Shown here piece after piece: positions 8,109-19,668 of a stretch of 64,000 bases of DNA. This DNA comes from Propionibacterium sp. oral taxon 192 str. F0372 (GTDB lineage: Bacteria > Actinomycetota > Actinomycetes > Propionibacteriales > Propionibacteriaceae). Every line of letters starts with the position of its first letter. The first letter of the stretch is position 1. Made by a program: the position numbers and the translations under genes. Below the pieces are notes generated by a model, which ran no database searches, was not told the DNA's origin, and saw nothing but the letters and a program-made list of their open reading frames with translations. Where the stretch lies: assembly GCF_000413315.1 (NCBI RefSeq), contig NZ_KE340297.1, forward strand, positions 62,001 through 126,000, written 5' to 3'.

Positions 8109-9340
8109 GACGACAAATCCTTTCGCTGGATGACCTCAAGTGTGAGGAGCGAAATTGCTGCGATGACCAGCAGAGCAACTAACGTAAGCGTCAGAGCGCC
8201 AAACCCACCGATCACCTTACCAACCAGTGCGCCGATGCTTGCACCAATGAACAGAACGAAACCATTGATCGCCATACCGCTTCCCCGGTGCGGCGCTGCA
8301 GTCTCGCCGTACAAAATAATCATTGAGGGAATAGACAACGCAACCCCCGAAACGTAGACGATACTGGAAGCGACGATACCAAAAATCGTCTGAGCCGTGA
8401 ACGTCTCTCCCAACATGCCGATCGCAGCTAGGCCGAAGCCCACCTGTGCGACACGAATTGCGCCGATGCGCTTGGCTAAAGCGCCTGCTCCTAGGCTGAT
8501 AAACATCGCCGGAAGCGCAGCCAGGCGAACGAGAATGATGTTTGACGCAGCAATATGAAAACCCTCGAGATGGCGACCAATGCCACTATATAACGTCACA
8601 AACGACAACAACAGCGTAATATGGGCAACGCTGAGCAATACGATTGCCGGCCGAAACAGAAGCACGATGAGGTTACCAAACTGCTGCATCAGCGTCATCG
8701 ATGGCGTGCGGTCGGGAGCTTCTGCAACAGATAAAAGGATGATCACGAAAATAATCGCGAGAGCGACGCCGCACGCAACAAAAAACCAAGACCAACTTGT
8801 ACGTAGCGCTATTGTTGATGCCAGCACCTGCCCGAAAATTCCTGCTACCAAAAACGCTGCCGACATTGCGCCAATTGCTCTTGCTCTCCGCTGAGGAGCA
8901 ACAGCTTCTGTTAAATACGCCAGCGCCACCGGCGCAAACCCAGAAGCAGCCACTCCTTGGAGCGCACGCAGTCCGGCCAGCATCAGAAGCGATGGTGCTC
9001 CCGAGCATAGAAGTGTTGCCATTGCAAGCACCCCGATCGACGCCGTCATCACCTTTTTACGCCCATAACGGTCTGAAATAGGCCCCCATACCAGGAACCC
9101 AACAGCATAGGTCACGCTGAAGCACGTTGATAATGCGAAGGTAGCATCAGCCCCCATCGCGATCTCGACTGGGCCAAGCAACGGAATGGCCGCATACAAC
9201 TGAGTTAAGACAAATAGTGCGGCAATAACCAGGACGGAGACAGCAACTCTATCACCTGGATAGAATTCCACAGGAGAATCACCGGTTTTTTGTCCGCCTA
9301 CCGCGATATGACCTCCATGACGAGGTTGTTGCTGAGGCAT
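8105..9340 (-). CDS. MFS drug-efflux transporter (DHA1-like)
   Basis: A 411-residue major facilitator protein with 12 predicted membrane helices. The loop 2-3 signature is visible as GPISDRYGRKKVMTAS near residue 80. The tail VIQRKDLSS is short and cytoplasmic. The ATG at 9340 is chosen over the 85-codon upstream extension because GGAAAGG lies about 11 bases ahead and because the extension crosses the operator region. It is transcribed divergently from a TetR gene, the standard arrangement for inducible efflux. Base composition is lower in GC than the core, pointing to transfer. Confidence 0.88.
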   Translation of the reverse strand: MPQQQPRHGGHIAVGGQKTGDSPVEFYPGDRVAVSVLVIAALFVLTQLYAAIPLLGPVEIAMGADATFALSTCFSVTYAVGFLVWGPISDRYGRKKVMTASIGVLAMATLLCSGAPSLLMLAGLRALQGVAASGFAPVALAYLTEAVAPQRRARAIGAMSAAFLVAGIFGQVLASTIALRTSWSWFFVACGVALAIIFVIILLSVAEAPDRTPSMTLMQQFGNLIVLLFRPAIVLLSVAHITLLLSFVTLYSGIGRHLEGFHIAASNIILVRLAALPAMFISLGAGALAKRIGAIRVAQVGFGLAAIGMLGETFTAQTIFGIVASSIVYVSGVALSIPSMIILYGETAAPHRGSGMAINGFVLFIGASIGALVGKVIGGFGALTLTLVALLVIAAISLLTLEVIQRKDLSS

Positions 9341-9354
9341 ATCTGAAAACACCT

Positions 9355-9419
9355 TTCCAACGTTACCGTTGGAACTAGTGTAGTATACTAAACAATGAAG
9401 ATGCAACCGCAACGTTGGA
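9355..9419. promoter_or_regulatory. Divergent promoter region with two TetR-type operator sites
   Basis: A perfect inverted repeat, TTCCAACG-TTAC-CGTTGGAA, spans 9355-9374. A second site at 9402-9419 reads on the reverse strand TCCAACGTTGCGGTTGCA, matching 15 of 18 positions of the first. Between them is TAGTATACTA, which supplies TATACT-like -10 boxes on both strands. Two similar sites bracketing overlapping divergent promoters suggest that the TetR protein represses both genes. Confidence 0.65.
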
Positions 9420-9439
9420 GATGAAAGTGGGAATTCCCG

Positions 9440-10045
9440 ATGGGTTGGGATACTGAAGGCACCAAACGTAAGATCAAGGAAGCTGCGACGGCTGAGTTCG
9501 CGCAGTACGGACCTGACGGAACCACAGTCGAGCATATCGCGAAAAAGGCTGGCGTCAACAAAGAACGTGTTTACAACTACTTCGGTAGCAAACATAAATT
9601 ATTCGCAACAATACTTCGCGATGAATTGGCGACAGTTGCTCAGGCGGTTCCAGCTACCTCGTTCGCGACGGAGGACATTGGCGACTACGCAGGACGCGTC
9701 TATGATTACCATTGCGAGCGACCTGAGCTCATCCGTCTTCTTCGCTGGGAAGCTTTGGTATTTGACAATGAAGTACCAGAAGAAGACCTGCGTAGAACAT
9801 TCTACTACTATAAAACTGCCGCCGTCCTTGAAGGTCAGAAGGCGGGAGTAATCACCAAAGATATTGATGCCGCACAACTGATGATGTTTATACTCTCGAT
9901 CGCAGGCTGGTGGTCAACTGTTCCTCAAGTCGCGCGTATGCTATGTGGGCCACCTTCCAAGGAGGAACATGCCAGGCGGCGGGCAGCTGTCATCCAAGCT
10001 GCCCGCCGCCTGGCTGCACCAGAAGCAGAGGGATCCGCAAAATGA
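9440..10045 (+). CDS. TetR/AcrR family transcriptional regulator
   Basis: A 201-residue repressor. The N-terminal helix-turn-helix is typical: FAQYGPDGTTVEHIAKKAGVNKERVYNYFGSKHKLF at residues about 20-55. The C-terminal ligand domain is helical and poorly conserved, with a WW pair near residue 158. It is divergent from the MFS gene with 99 bp between starts, and the two inverted repeats in that gap are its likely operators. Inferred role: ligand-responsive repressor of the efflux cassette and of itself. The inducer is unknown. Confidence 0.9.
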   Translation: MGWDTEGTKRKIKEAATAEFAQYGPDGTTVEHIAKKAGVNKERVYNYFGSKHKLFATILRDELATVAQAVPATSFATEDIGDYAGRVYDYHCERPELIRLLRWEALVFDNEVPEEDLRRTFYYYKTAAVLEGQKAGVITKDIDAAQLMMFILSIAGWWSTVPQVARMLCGPPSKEEHARRRAAVIQAARRLAAPEAEGSAK

Positions 10046-10422
10046 CATCACGGAGGTAGGACCTACCGAAGGATGATCGCAATGAAATTAAATTTCCTTG
10101 AAATGAGGATAATTCACAAATCCAAGGCCGCTTAACCCACAATCCAACCAACAGATCCAAGATGCGAAGCATAAAGGAAAAGGTGAGCCTCACGACAAAA
10201 AGCGTGCTGGGCACGACTTCCGCTTGCTTGCATCAACGCATATGAAAACGAGGTCAATAGCGAGCGTCGCTACCACAAGCCAGCAGTAACAACGAGCGAC
10301 GCAGGAATATATCGATTACTGGCCCGGAATGCCAGCAAGCACATCAATGAATGCAGCAGCACCACCAACTACCCTTTCAGCTACAGTGGCTGAGCGATGT
10401 CCGTCAGACATCGCATACACGT
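10046..10422. other. Gene-poor spacer after the TetR gene
   Basis: No open frame in this 377-bp stretch shows a recognisable domain or a ribosome-binding site. It is lower in GC than the core. It probably belongs to the same accessory segment as the TetR cassette and leads into the RhuM-like relic. Confidence 0.5.
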
Positions 10423-10760
10423 ATGGTGACGCTGTATCCGCGCCCTTGCCCCCCCCGGATCAAGCGCACCAACAATGAAACGATCTGGCTGAAGCAGCGC
10501 CTGATGGCCAAGCCGTTCGACGTCGACATGCGCACTATCAGTGAGCGCCTCGGGAACGCCCGCCACTCGGGAAGCTGGGGCGTGAGACAACTATCCGGAA
10601 ATTCCGGATAGTTCGATCGCGGGTAAACGCCACTTAGTTCCCCCACCGTGCCACCAGCGTCCTGCGCGACTTCGCCGTACGCGGCTACGTCATCGACCGC
10701 CAGCGCATGGGAAACGCCGCCATCGGCAAGAACTACCCCATCCATGGCGAACTTGACGAC
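10423..10760 (+). pseudogene. RhuM-family (virulence RhuM/Fic-associated) gene relic
   Basis: Three pieces in different frames resemble RhuM-family proteins. The first is TNNETIWLKQRLMAKPFDVD then MRTISERLGNARHSG, like the family's TVWLTQxQMAELFDVDxRTIxxHLxNI. The second is TIRKFRIVRS, encoded at about 10587-10616 in a shifted frame. The third is SVLRDFAVRGYVIDRQRMGN at about 10655-10720, matching the conserved ATxxLRDFxxxGYxIDxxRM. The segment between the second and third pieces, normally over 60 residues, is mostly deleted. RhuM genes often travel with mobile elements; this copy is dead. Confidence 0.6.
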
Positions 10761-10859
10761 CTCGATGTGAACGCCGAGGATCCTGACGAGGAAGACTCAC
10801 AAGCCCACGGGTTTGATCATTTTCTCACGTTCAGGCTCGACCTGACCGTCTCCTGCAGG

Positions 10860-11082
10860 ATACACTCGTGTATGCAAGACCGAACATGTACGACCGCAGG
10901 CTTTGGCCCTGCCCACAGAGTCTCATCCATGGTTCGGTCGGGCCGTCCCTCCGTCGGAGGGACGCATCAGGAGCAGCACAGCCCTGGAAAACCAGAGTCC
11001 CACCGTCGGCGTGGACGGGAAGGACAATAACCCCCATGGCCGCAGGCTGCTCTTTTGTGGCACCAACGAAGGGAGCTGACCG
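10860..11082 (+). promoter_or_regulatory. Putative structured 5' leader of the deacetylase-permease operon
   Basis: About 220 bp before the PuuE-like start hold a dense set of helices. GACCGAACATG (10878-10888) pairs with CATGGTTCGGTC (10928-10939) with one bulged G, enclosing a GCAGG/CCTGC hairpin. Next come GTCCCTCCG-T-CGGAGGGAC (10945-10963), CTGG-AAAA-CCAG near 10983, and a GTCCCAC/GTGGAC stem near 11000. At the front lies ATACAC-TC-GTGTAT (10860-10873), either an operator or a -10 region. No consensus of a known riboswitch class was recognised, so this is a candidate cis-regulatory RNA only. Confidence 0.4.
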
Positions 11083-12057
11083 ATGCCCGCAGAAAACCAA
11101 GCAGCCAAGAACGCCTTCCTGCGCAACGATGACGTTGCCTGTTTCGATGGCCCACCACGAGAGCTCGTAGGTTATGGGGAGCATCCACCGATGGTCCGCT
11201 GGGAGGGCGAGGCCAAGGTTGCCGTCAACATCGTCGTGAACGAGGAGGAAGGCTCCGAGAAGACCTATGCCATGGGTGACGGAGTTAATGACGGAATGTA
11301 CGAACTGCCCTTCGAGCAGGATCTCACCAGAGACTTGGCGAAGGAGTCGATGTACGAGTATGGATCACGCGCAGGCATCTGGCGGCTGTTCCGAGTCTTC
11401 GACCAAGCAGGGATCAACGCGACGATCTTCGGCGCAGCCGTGGCCATCGAACGCAATCCAGAGGTCGGGCGGAAGATCGCGGCCCGCGGCGACGACATCG
11501 TGGGGCACGGTTACCGCTGGTCAAACCACTTCGAGATGACTCGCGAAGAGGAAAAGATGGCAATTGAGGCCGCCGTCGCATCTATCAAACGCACCGTGGG
11601 TGAGCGGCCGCTCGGCTGGTACTGCCGCGAGATGAGCACCAACACCCGCAGCCTACTAGTCGAGGAAGGCGGTTTCCTCTACGACTCCGACAACTATTCC
11701 GACGACCTTCCCTATTGGACTACGGTCGACGCAAAGGCGCATTTGGTTGTGCCCTACACCTTGGTCACCAACGACTGCCGCTACATCATGGGCACCGGTT
11801 TCGGCAGCCCGGATGATTTCTTTGCCTATGGCAAGGCCGCCATCGACCGGCTGCTCAACGATGGCGACGACTGCGGCCGGATGATGACCATCGGTGTGCA
11901 TCCCAGGATTTCCGGGCACCCAGCCCGTTCCGACGGGCTGGCCCGGCTGATCGACTACGCGCAGAACCTCGACGACGTCGTCATCATGCGTCGCCTGGAC
12001 ATCGCCAACAAGTTCATCGAGCAAGTGCCTGCCCCGCAGGGAGAGGGCCATGAGTGA
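11083..12057 (+). CDS. Polysaccharide deacetylase family protein, PuuE/allantoinase-like
   Basis: A 324-residue NodB-homology protein. The N terminus, RELVGYGEHPPMVRWEGEAKVAV then NIVVNEEEGSE and MYEYGSRAGIWRL, follows the PuuE family (metal-independent allantoinase and related urate-pathway proteins) rather than chitin deacetylases. Later features include FGAAVAIERNPEVGRKI, GHGYRW and IGVHPRISGHPAR. No signal peptide is present, so it should be cytoplasmic. AGGGAGCTGACC supplies a ribosome-binding site. It overlaps the permease gene by 8 bp. PuuE activity would open allantoin, but no other purine genes are nearby, so the true substrate may be another cyclic amide. Confidence 0.8.
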   Translation: MPAENQAAKNAFLRNDDVACFDGPPRELVGYGEHPPMVRWEGEAKVAVNIVVNEEEGSEKTYAMGDGVNDGMYELPFEQDLTRDLAKESMYEYGSRAGIWRLFRVFDQAGINATIFGAAVAIERNPEVGRKIAARGDDIVGHGYRWSNHFEMTREEEKMAIEAAVASIKRTVGERPLGWYCREMSTNTRSLLVEEGGFLYDSDNYSDDLPYWTTVDAKAHLVVPYTLVTNDCRYIMGTGFGSPDDFFAYGKAAIDRLLNDGDDCGRMMTIGVHPRISGHPARSDGLARLIDYAQNLDDVVIMRRLDIANKFIEQVPAPQGEGHE

Positions 12058-13414
12058 CACGACCCCCTCCGAACTGACCAAAGGACTCAAGGCCCGCCAT
12101 CTCACGATGATGGCGATCGGTGGTGTCATCGGCGCCGGGTTCTTCCTGGGGGCCGGTGCTGCCATTAATACTGCGGGCCCGGCGGTCATCCTGTGCTACC
12201 TGCTCGGTGGCATCGTTACCCTGCTGGTGATGATGATGCTCACCGAGATGGCGGTGGGCATGCCCGTTGCGGGTTCCTTCCAGAAATACGCGACCATCAC
12301 CATGGGCCCATGGGCGGGATTCGTCACCGGCTGGACATACTGGCTGGCCTTCCTGATCGGACCCGCATCGGAATGCATCGCGGCTGGAACCTTCTTGAAC
12401 CTGTGGTTTCCCCACATCCCAATCTGGGTGTTCTGCCTGGTGGTTGCCATCCTGCTGACGATCGTCAACATCATCGGTGTCACTTTCTTCGGCGAGATGG
12501 AGTTCTGGCTCTCGTTGATCAAAGTGGTTGCCTTGGTGGCCTTCATCATCTGGGGAGCAGCAGCAATTACCGGAATCGCCCCACATACCGACGTGACCTT
12601 GGCCAACATGACGAACGACAGAGGGTTCATGCCCGCAGGGATCGTCGGCTTATTCGGCGCGATGATGATGGTTATCTTCAGCTTCGGAGGAACCGAGGCG
12701 ATCGGCACCGCCGCCGAGGAAAGCGCACATCCGGAGCAGGATTTACCGAAGGTACTGCGCAGCACACTGCTGCGGATCATCGTCCTCTATGTGCTCTCGA
12801 TCGCAGTGCTGGTCTGCGTGGTGCCTTGGGCGACAGCCGGAACCTCATCGAGTCCCTTCGTCGATGCCATGGACATCCTGGGCGGCCCAGCCGCAGCGAA
12901 CATCATGAACTTCGTGGTGCTCACCGCAGCCCTGTCATGCATCGATACTGGGGTGTATGCGACCTCTCGCATGCTGTTCTCACTGTCCCGTGATGGATTC
13001 TTCCCGTCGGTGTTCGCCAAGCTCCACCCGACGCGGAAGGTTCCGCTCGCCGCGATCCTGGTCAGCTCGTGCATGCTCTTCGTGGGAGTCATCCTCATGG
13101 TCTTGGCACCGGATTTCGCATATCTGTGGCTGGGCAGCCTGTCCGGCTTCGGTTTCCTCTTCGCCTGGCTGATGATCTGCCTGTCCGAACCCGGAATGCG
13201 AAAGCGCCTAGAGGCCCAAGGACGGCTGCTATGGAAGGTTCCCGGCAACCCCATCACCCAATGGGTGGCCGTCATCCTGATCGCCGTGATCTTCTTGGGA
13301 CTGCTCACCTACGAATCAGGCCGTTACATCCTGTTGGCCGGTCTGATCTGGCTCGGGTTAGCCTCGGTCTACTATTTCGCGATTGGCCGACGGACCTACA
13401 AGGCCCAGGAGTGA
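12050..13414 (+). CDS. Amino-acid permease (APC superfamily, AAT-like)
   Basis: A 454-residue transporter with 12 predicted helices. The family start is clear: LKARHLTMMAIGGVIGAGFF then LGAGAAI, with the unwound helix-1 motif GGVIGAGFF. The helix-6 region IFSFGGTEAIGTAAEES is also typical of AAT permeases (GABA, proline and aromatic amino-acid carriers). Its ATG overlaps the end of the deacetylase gene (ATGAGTGA), so the two are translationally coupled and probably act on the same compound: import followed by hydrolysis. Substrate is not deducible. Confidence 0.88.
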   Translation: MSDTTPSELTKGLKARHLTMMAIGGVIGAGFFLGAGAAINTAGPAVILCYLLGGIVTLLVMMMLTEMAVGMPVAGSFQKYATITMGPWAGFVTGWTYWLAFLIGPASECIAAGTFLNLWFPHIPIWVFCLVVAILLTIVNIIGVTFFGEMEFWLSLIKVVALVAFIIWGAAAITGIAPHTDVTLANMTNDRGFMPAGIVGLFGAMMMVIFSFGGTEAIGTAAEESAHPEQDLPKVLRSTLLRIIVLYVLSIAVLVCVVPWATAGTSSSPFVDAMDILGGPAAANIMNFVVLTAALSCIDTGVYATSRMLFSLSRDGFFPSVFAKLHPTRKVPLAAILVSSCMLFVGVILMVLAPDFAYLWLGSLSGFGFLFAWLMICLSEPGMRKRLEAQGRLLWKVPGNPITQWVAVILIAVIFLGLLTYESGRYILLAGLIWLGLASVYYFAIGRRTYKAQE

Positions 13415-13444
13415 GCCGCTCCACGAGCCTGGAATCACCGGATC

Positions 13445-13485
13445 GGGGCCGAGGAGTGTCGGCGCCAAAGCTCCCCCTCGGCCCC
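13445..13485 (+). terminator. Hairpin after the permease gene
   Basis: GGGGCCGAG at 13445-13453 pairs with CTCGGCCCC at 13477-13485 around a 23-base loop, 30 bp past the permease stop. It is a likely transcription end for the deacetylase-permease operon. Confidence 0.5.
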
Positions 13486-13562
13486 ATCCCATCCACTCGG
13501 CGAGCACTCGGCTCGATTCCGCTGTCGATTTCGGCTAATATTCCGCAGGTCGCTTGCGACAC

Positions 13563-13633
13563 GCGGATGTAGCTCAATGGTAGAGCCCCAGTCTTCCAAA
13601 CTGGCTACGCGGGTTCGATTCCCGTCATCCGCT
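13563..13633 (+). tRNA. tRNA-Gly (anticodon TCC)
   Basis: Acceptor GCGGATG pairs with CATCCGC. The anticodon stem is CCAGT/ACTGG with loop CTTCCAA, giving TCC. The T loop is in GGGTTCGATTCCC. The discriminator is T and a full CCA is not encoded. Confidence 0.95.
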
Positions 13634-13742
13634 CCGATCTTTGGTGCTGACTACGCGGTGCACGTCCACTCGGAAACCGATGTGACCGTTTCCCATGTCC
13701 ACGATGAGTCATCACCACGCTGGTCCGAAGTAGGCTCCATGA

Positions 13743-14195
13743 GTGAGCATCTCAGTCAGGGACATGACTCTCGACGACATCCCCGCCGTAGCCTCTTGCC
13801 AGCGGGCCGCTTTCAGGCACCCGTTCGACCAGGCGGTACTGACCCATGAGTTCCTCGGATGTCACCGCTTCAATCCCGACACTCTGCTGGTAGCGGTAGA
13901 TGAGAATGACGCGGTGGTCGGGACCATCTGGGGAGCCTGGAACGGGCGCCGGGCGGTCATCTCCGGGCTGGCAGTCCACCCCAGCTACCAGGGTCACGGC
14001 ATCGCGCGACGACTGATCACCACGGTCGAGGAACGCTTCCGGGCCAAGGGAGTCACCCGGTTAAGTCTTGAGATCACCGCAGACAACCACAGGGTGATTC
14101 CCCTCTACGAGAACCTCGGTTTCAGGGTGAAGGAAGGCATCATGTCAATGGGAAAAAACCTCAACGCCGAGGACGGCACTCCCCTACCCCAGTAG
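13743..14195 (+). CDS. GNAT family N-acetyltransferase
   Basis: A 150-residue single-domain acetyltransferase. Strand 4 and the acetyl-CoA loop read AVISGLAVHPSYQGHGIARR (Q-G-H-G-I-A signature) at about residue 75, followed by LSLEITADNHRVIPLYENLGF, as in RimI-like enzymes. The start is a GTG at 13743; an ATG four bases upstream is in another frame. No partner gene suggests a substrate. It is followed by two strong hairpins shared with the convergent MerR gene. Confidence 0.82.
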   Translation: MSISVRDMTLDDIPAVASCQRAAFRHPFDQAVLTHEFLGCHRFNPDTLLVAVDENDAVVGTIWGAWNGRRAVISGLAVHPSYQGHGIARRLITTVEERFRAKGVTRLSLEITADNHRVIPLYENLGFRVKEGIMSMGKNLNAEDGTPLPQ

Positions 14196-14240
14196 CCGGG
14201 AGCGGCATAGGCCGGCACCGGATCGATACCTCTACCTGCA

Positions 14241-14347
14241 GGAAGCCGGTCAGCTCCGGGCATCGGAGGTGTGCAACGCTGACCGGCTTCCTCGTCAGAG
14301 TCTTTGACCCGGCGGGTGGGAAGAGGTTTCCCGCCTTCCACCCGCCG
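14241..14347. terminator. Two hairpins between convergent genes
   Basis: GGAAGCCGGTCAGC (14241-14254) pairs perfectly with GCTGACCGGCTTCC (14278-14291). A second stem, CGGCGGGTGG (14310-14319) with CCACCCGCCG (14338-14347), follows. Lying between a plus-strand acetyltransferase and a minus-strand MerR gene, they probably work as terminators in both directions. Confidence 0.6.
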
Positions 14348-14402
14348 AGCCTGTCCCCAAAGCATCGTCTGCCGGGGGCAGGGGCGCACCGAGCCAGATG
14401 TC

Positions 14403-15226
14403 TCAGGCCAGCGGGACACAGACCTCGGTCACGAGTTCTTCCGGACCCACCTGATCCGGGGTGATCAGATACCTGTTGAAGCACTTGGCCGCAGGCTGCC
14501 GTCCCGCAACCGTTGCAGTCCGTCGGCCACCATGCGCTCGGCAATCAGGTCGTGGGCCTGCGAAATTTGGTCATAAGGACCGACGACCCTGGCCACAAGG
14601 CAGTCACGCTGTGGAAGTTCGAGAATCTCCAGCGGTGGTTCCGCGGTGGTACCGGACGCAACGGGCAGGAAGACCGAAAGTTCGGCGTCGCGTTCGATGA
14701 ACTCGTCGTCGTGTTCGATGACCCCACAGGGACCTGCGGGGGTGATCTGCTGGGCGCTCATAGCGGGCATCATCCGGTCCCACAATTGGCCCTCGTCGGA
14801 GTAGCTGGGGACCGTCCCGTGCAGGGCGACGACGGTCATCGCCGGAATAGTAGTGCGTTCGATGGTGATAGACATTGGTTCTCCTTGGTCGAGCATCCGT
14901 GTGATGAGGGACAACCGCGCCTTGGCAGCGCCCAGTTCCTCCACCAAAGTCCGGCGCTGAAGCTGCAACGCACTCGGCCAGGCGGGGGTACCGCGGGCTG
15001 CAAGGAGGGCTGAGATGGCGGAAACGCCGAATCCGACGTCGCGCAGGTTCCGGATGTCGGCGGCGTCCCGCAACTGGCTGGCGGCATACCGCCGGTAGCC
15101 AGTCCATGGATCCACCGACGCAGGCACCAGGACACCATGGGTGTCGTAGTGCCGCAGCATCCGCACCGACAATCTGCTCAGCGAGCTGAACTCACCAATC
15201 GACATCAGTTCAGAGGTCTCGGTCAT
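14403..15226 (-). pseudogene. MerR family regulator with GyrI-like effector domain, frameshifted near the 3' end
   Basis: The N terminus is a MerR winged helix (MSIGEFSSLSRLSVRMLRHY, then GYRRYAASQL), followed by a GyrI-like ligand-binding domain of the BmrR type. In the main frame the protein stops at 14465 with an aberrant end, RDGSLRPSASTGI. The expected GyrI ending, FNRYLITPDQVGPEE then LVTEVCVPLA and a stop, is present in the next frame down to 14403. A one-base indel near 14510-14525 explains both. The product may still bind DNA but would lack the last strand of the effector domain. A sequencing error is the alternative. Confidence 0.75.
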
Positions 15227-15350
15227 GACCACACCCTGCCCCCTGACATGGTGACAGGGTCAAGCCCACGCACCACCCGGATCATTATCAAGACCCCAGG
15301 CGTCTGGTACGCATCCGCTCATGCCCAGCCCACCACCGTAGAATGTGGTC

Positions 15351-15662
15351 ATGCTGGTTGCCTTCTCCATCACTCCCTCGGACTCCGGTGAGGACGGTTC
15401 AGTGCACGATGCGGTGGCTGCCGCGGTCAAGGTTGTGCGCGAGTCGGGGCTTCCCAATGAGACGAACTCGATGTTCACCAACATTGAGGGCAGCTGGGAG
15501 GAATGCTTCTCGGTCATTCACCAGGCGGTGGAGGCCGTGGCGGCTGTCTCCCCTCGCGTCGCCCTGGTGCTGAAGGCTGACATCAGAGGTGAGCGCAGCG
15601 GTGAGATGACAGGCAAGGTCGAGCGACTCGAAGCTGCTCTCGGCACCCTCCGATCCGAATGA
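15351..15662 (+). CDS. Thiamine-binding protein, MTH1187/YkoF family
   Basis: A 103-residue member of the UPF0045/DUF77 family, small ferredoxin-like proteins that bind thiamine or its precursors and form tetramers. The recognisable stretches are LVAFSITPSDSGEDGSVHD at the N terminus, GLPNETNSMFTNIEG (the conserved Y/F-T-x-x-E-G loop) near residue 40, and RVALVLKADIRG. The length is typical. The ATG at 15351 is preferred over a GTG two codons upstream. No thiamine genes or TPP riboswitch are visible next to it. Confidence 0.8.
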   Translation: MLVAFSITPSDSGEDGSVHDAVAAAVKVVRESGLPNETNSMFTNIEGSWEECFSVIHQAVEAVAAVSPRVALVLKADIRGERSGEMTGKVERLEAALGTLRSE

Positions 15663-16082
15663 CCCGGGGCATCGGTTACCGCAGGCACCCATCACAGATT
15701 CTCATCACGACCGGCAGTCCCATGTGAGTCATCGATATCCAATACCGTCCGACAGCAACTGGCTAAGCCCTCCTACGAACGACTCTTCGGAAGTCGACTG
15801 CGATGTATTCAAACTCTCGCTTCAAGTCTTCGGACCGGGGTGCAGAATCACCGGACATCCTTCCGGTCCTCACCGGGACAACCGCTAGAGGCAAGGTCCA
15901 AGGTCATCCACGTGTGATGAACCGCACTGCAGCGGCACCTGGCCTGGTAGCCGTCCGCAGTGCGTTCACCACCCCGATTGGGGGAACGGGATCCGGAATG
16001 CCAACCGCAGCATCCACGATCGGCAACCCGGATCGACGCAGCACCGCTCACCCCAAGCACATTCGCTGACTTCTGCTGCCCG
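15663..16082. other. Intergenic stretch without a recognised gene
   Basis: The 420 bp between the thiamine-binding protein and rpiB contain only frames without known domains on either strand. Nothing that could be supported as a gene, repeat or RNA was seen. Confidence 0.4.
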
Positions 16083-16538
16083 TCACACTCCTCGGAGCTG
16101 CTCGTAAGCCTGGAGCTTTGCCAGGCGCCGGGCATGGCGTTCCTCGCCGGTGTACTCGGTCTCCAAGAAAGCGCGAACGATCTCCCAGGCCGCATCGGGC
16201 TCGACGAAACGCCCGCCGAGGCTCACGACATTGGCATTGTTGTGCTGGCGACCGAGCAGGGCGAATTCGACATTGTTGGCCAGCACCGCCCGGATCCCGG
16301 GCACCTTATTAGCAGCTATCTGTTCCCCATTGCCCGAACCACCCAGCACGATTCCGAGGCTCCCCTCCTCAGCAGCCACGGCCTGAGCGCAAGGGATGAT
16401 GAAATCCGGATAATCATCCTCGGGATCAACAACGAGAGCGCCATGGTCGACGACCTCGTAGCCACCCTCACGCAATCGTGCGCTGAGGAACTCCTTCAGT
16501 TCAAAGGCGGCATGGTCAGTTCCGATGTGAACACGCAT
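16083..16538 (-). CDS. rpiB: Ribose-5-phosphate isomerase B
   Basis: RpiB interconverts ribose 5-phosphate and ribulose 5-phosphate in the pentose phosphate pathway. The 151-residue product shows the N-terminal phosphate/sugar-binding strand RVHIGTDHAAFELKE and the VLGGSGNGEQIAANKVPGIR motif. In place of the usual catalytic Cys it has Ser in GGSGNG, as in mycobacterial-type RpiB enzymes that use Glu as base. GRQHNNANVVSLGGR contains the conserved N-x-A-N. ATG at 16544 is an alternative start. It is the last gene of the NERD-ligA-rpiB series. Confidence 0.93.
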   Translation of the reverse strand: MRVHIGTDHAAFELKEFLSARLREGGYEVVDHGALVVDPEDDYPDFIIPCAQAVAAEEGSLGIVLGGSGNGEQIAANKVPGIRAVLANNVEFALLGRQHNNANVVSLGGRFVEPDAAWEIVRAFLETEYTGEERHARRLAKLQAYEQLRGV

Positions 16539-16587
16539 GCACATATCGTCCCAGATGATCACCCTGGAGGAAACACAGGTGCGGAAA

Positions 16588-19562
<2,975 letters not shown>

Positions 19563-19668
19563 CGATCTCCTCCTGGTTGGGCAAATCCTTAGGCCATTCT
19601 AGAAGCCAGACCGACACGATCCGTGCAGCGACGCGAAACGATGTGTCGAATCACCCGCGTCATTGACG

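Noticed and set aside
10589-10613. Perfect palindrome as a transcription terminator
   Set aside because: No T-run follows, and the sequence is explained by codons of the RhuM motif TIRKFRIV.
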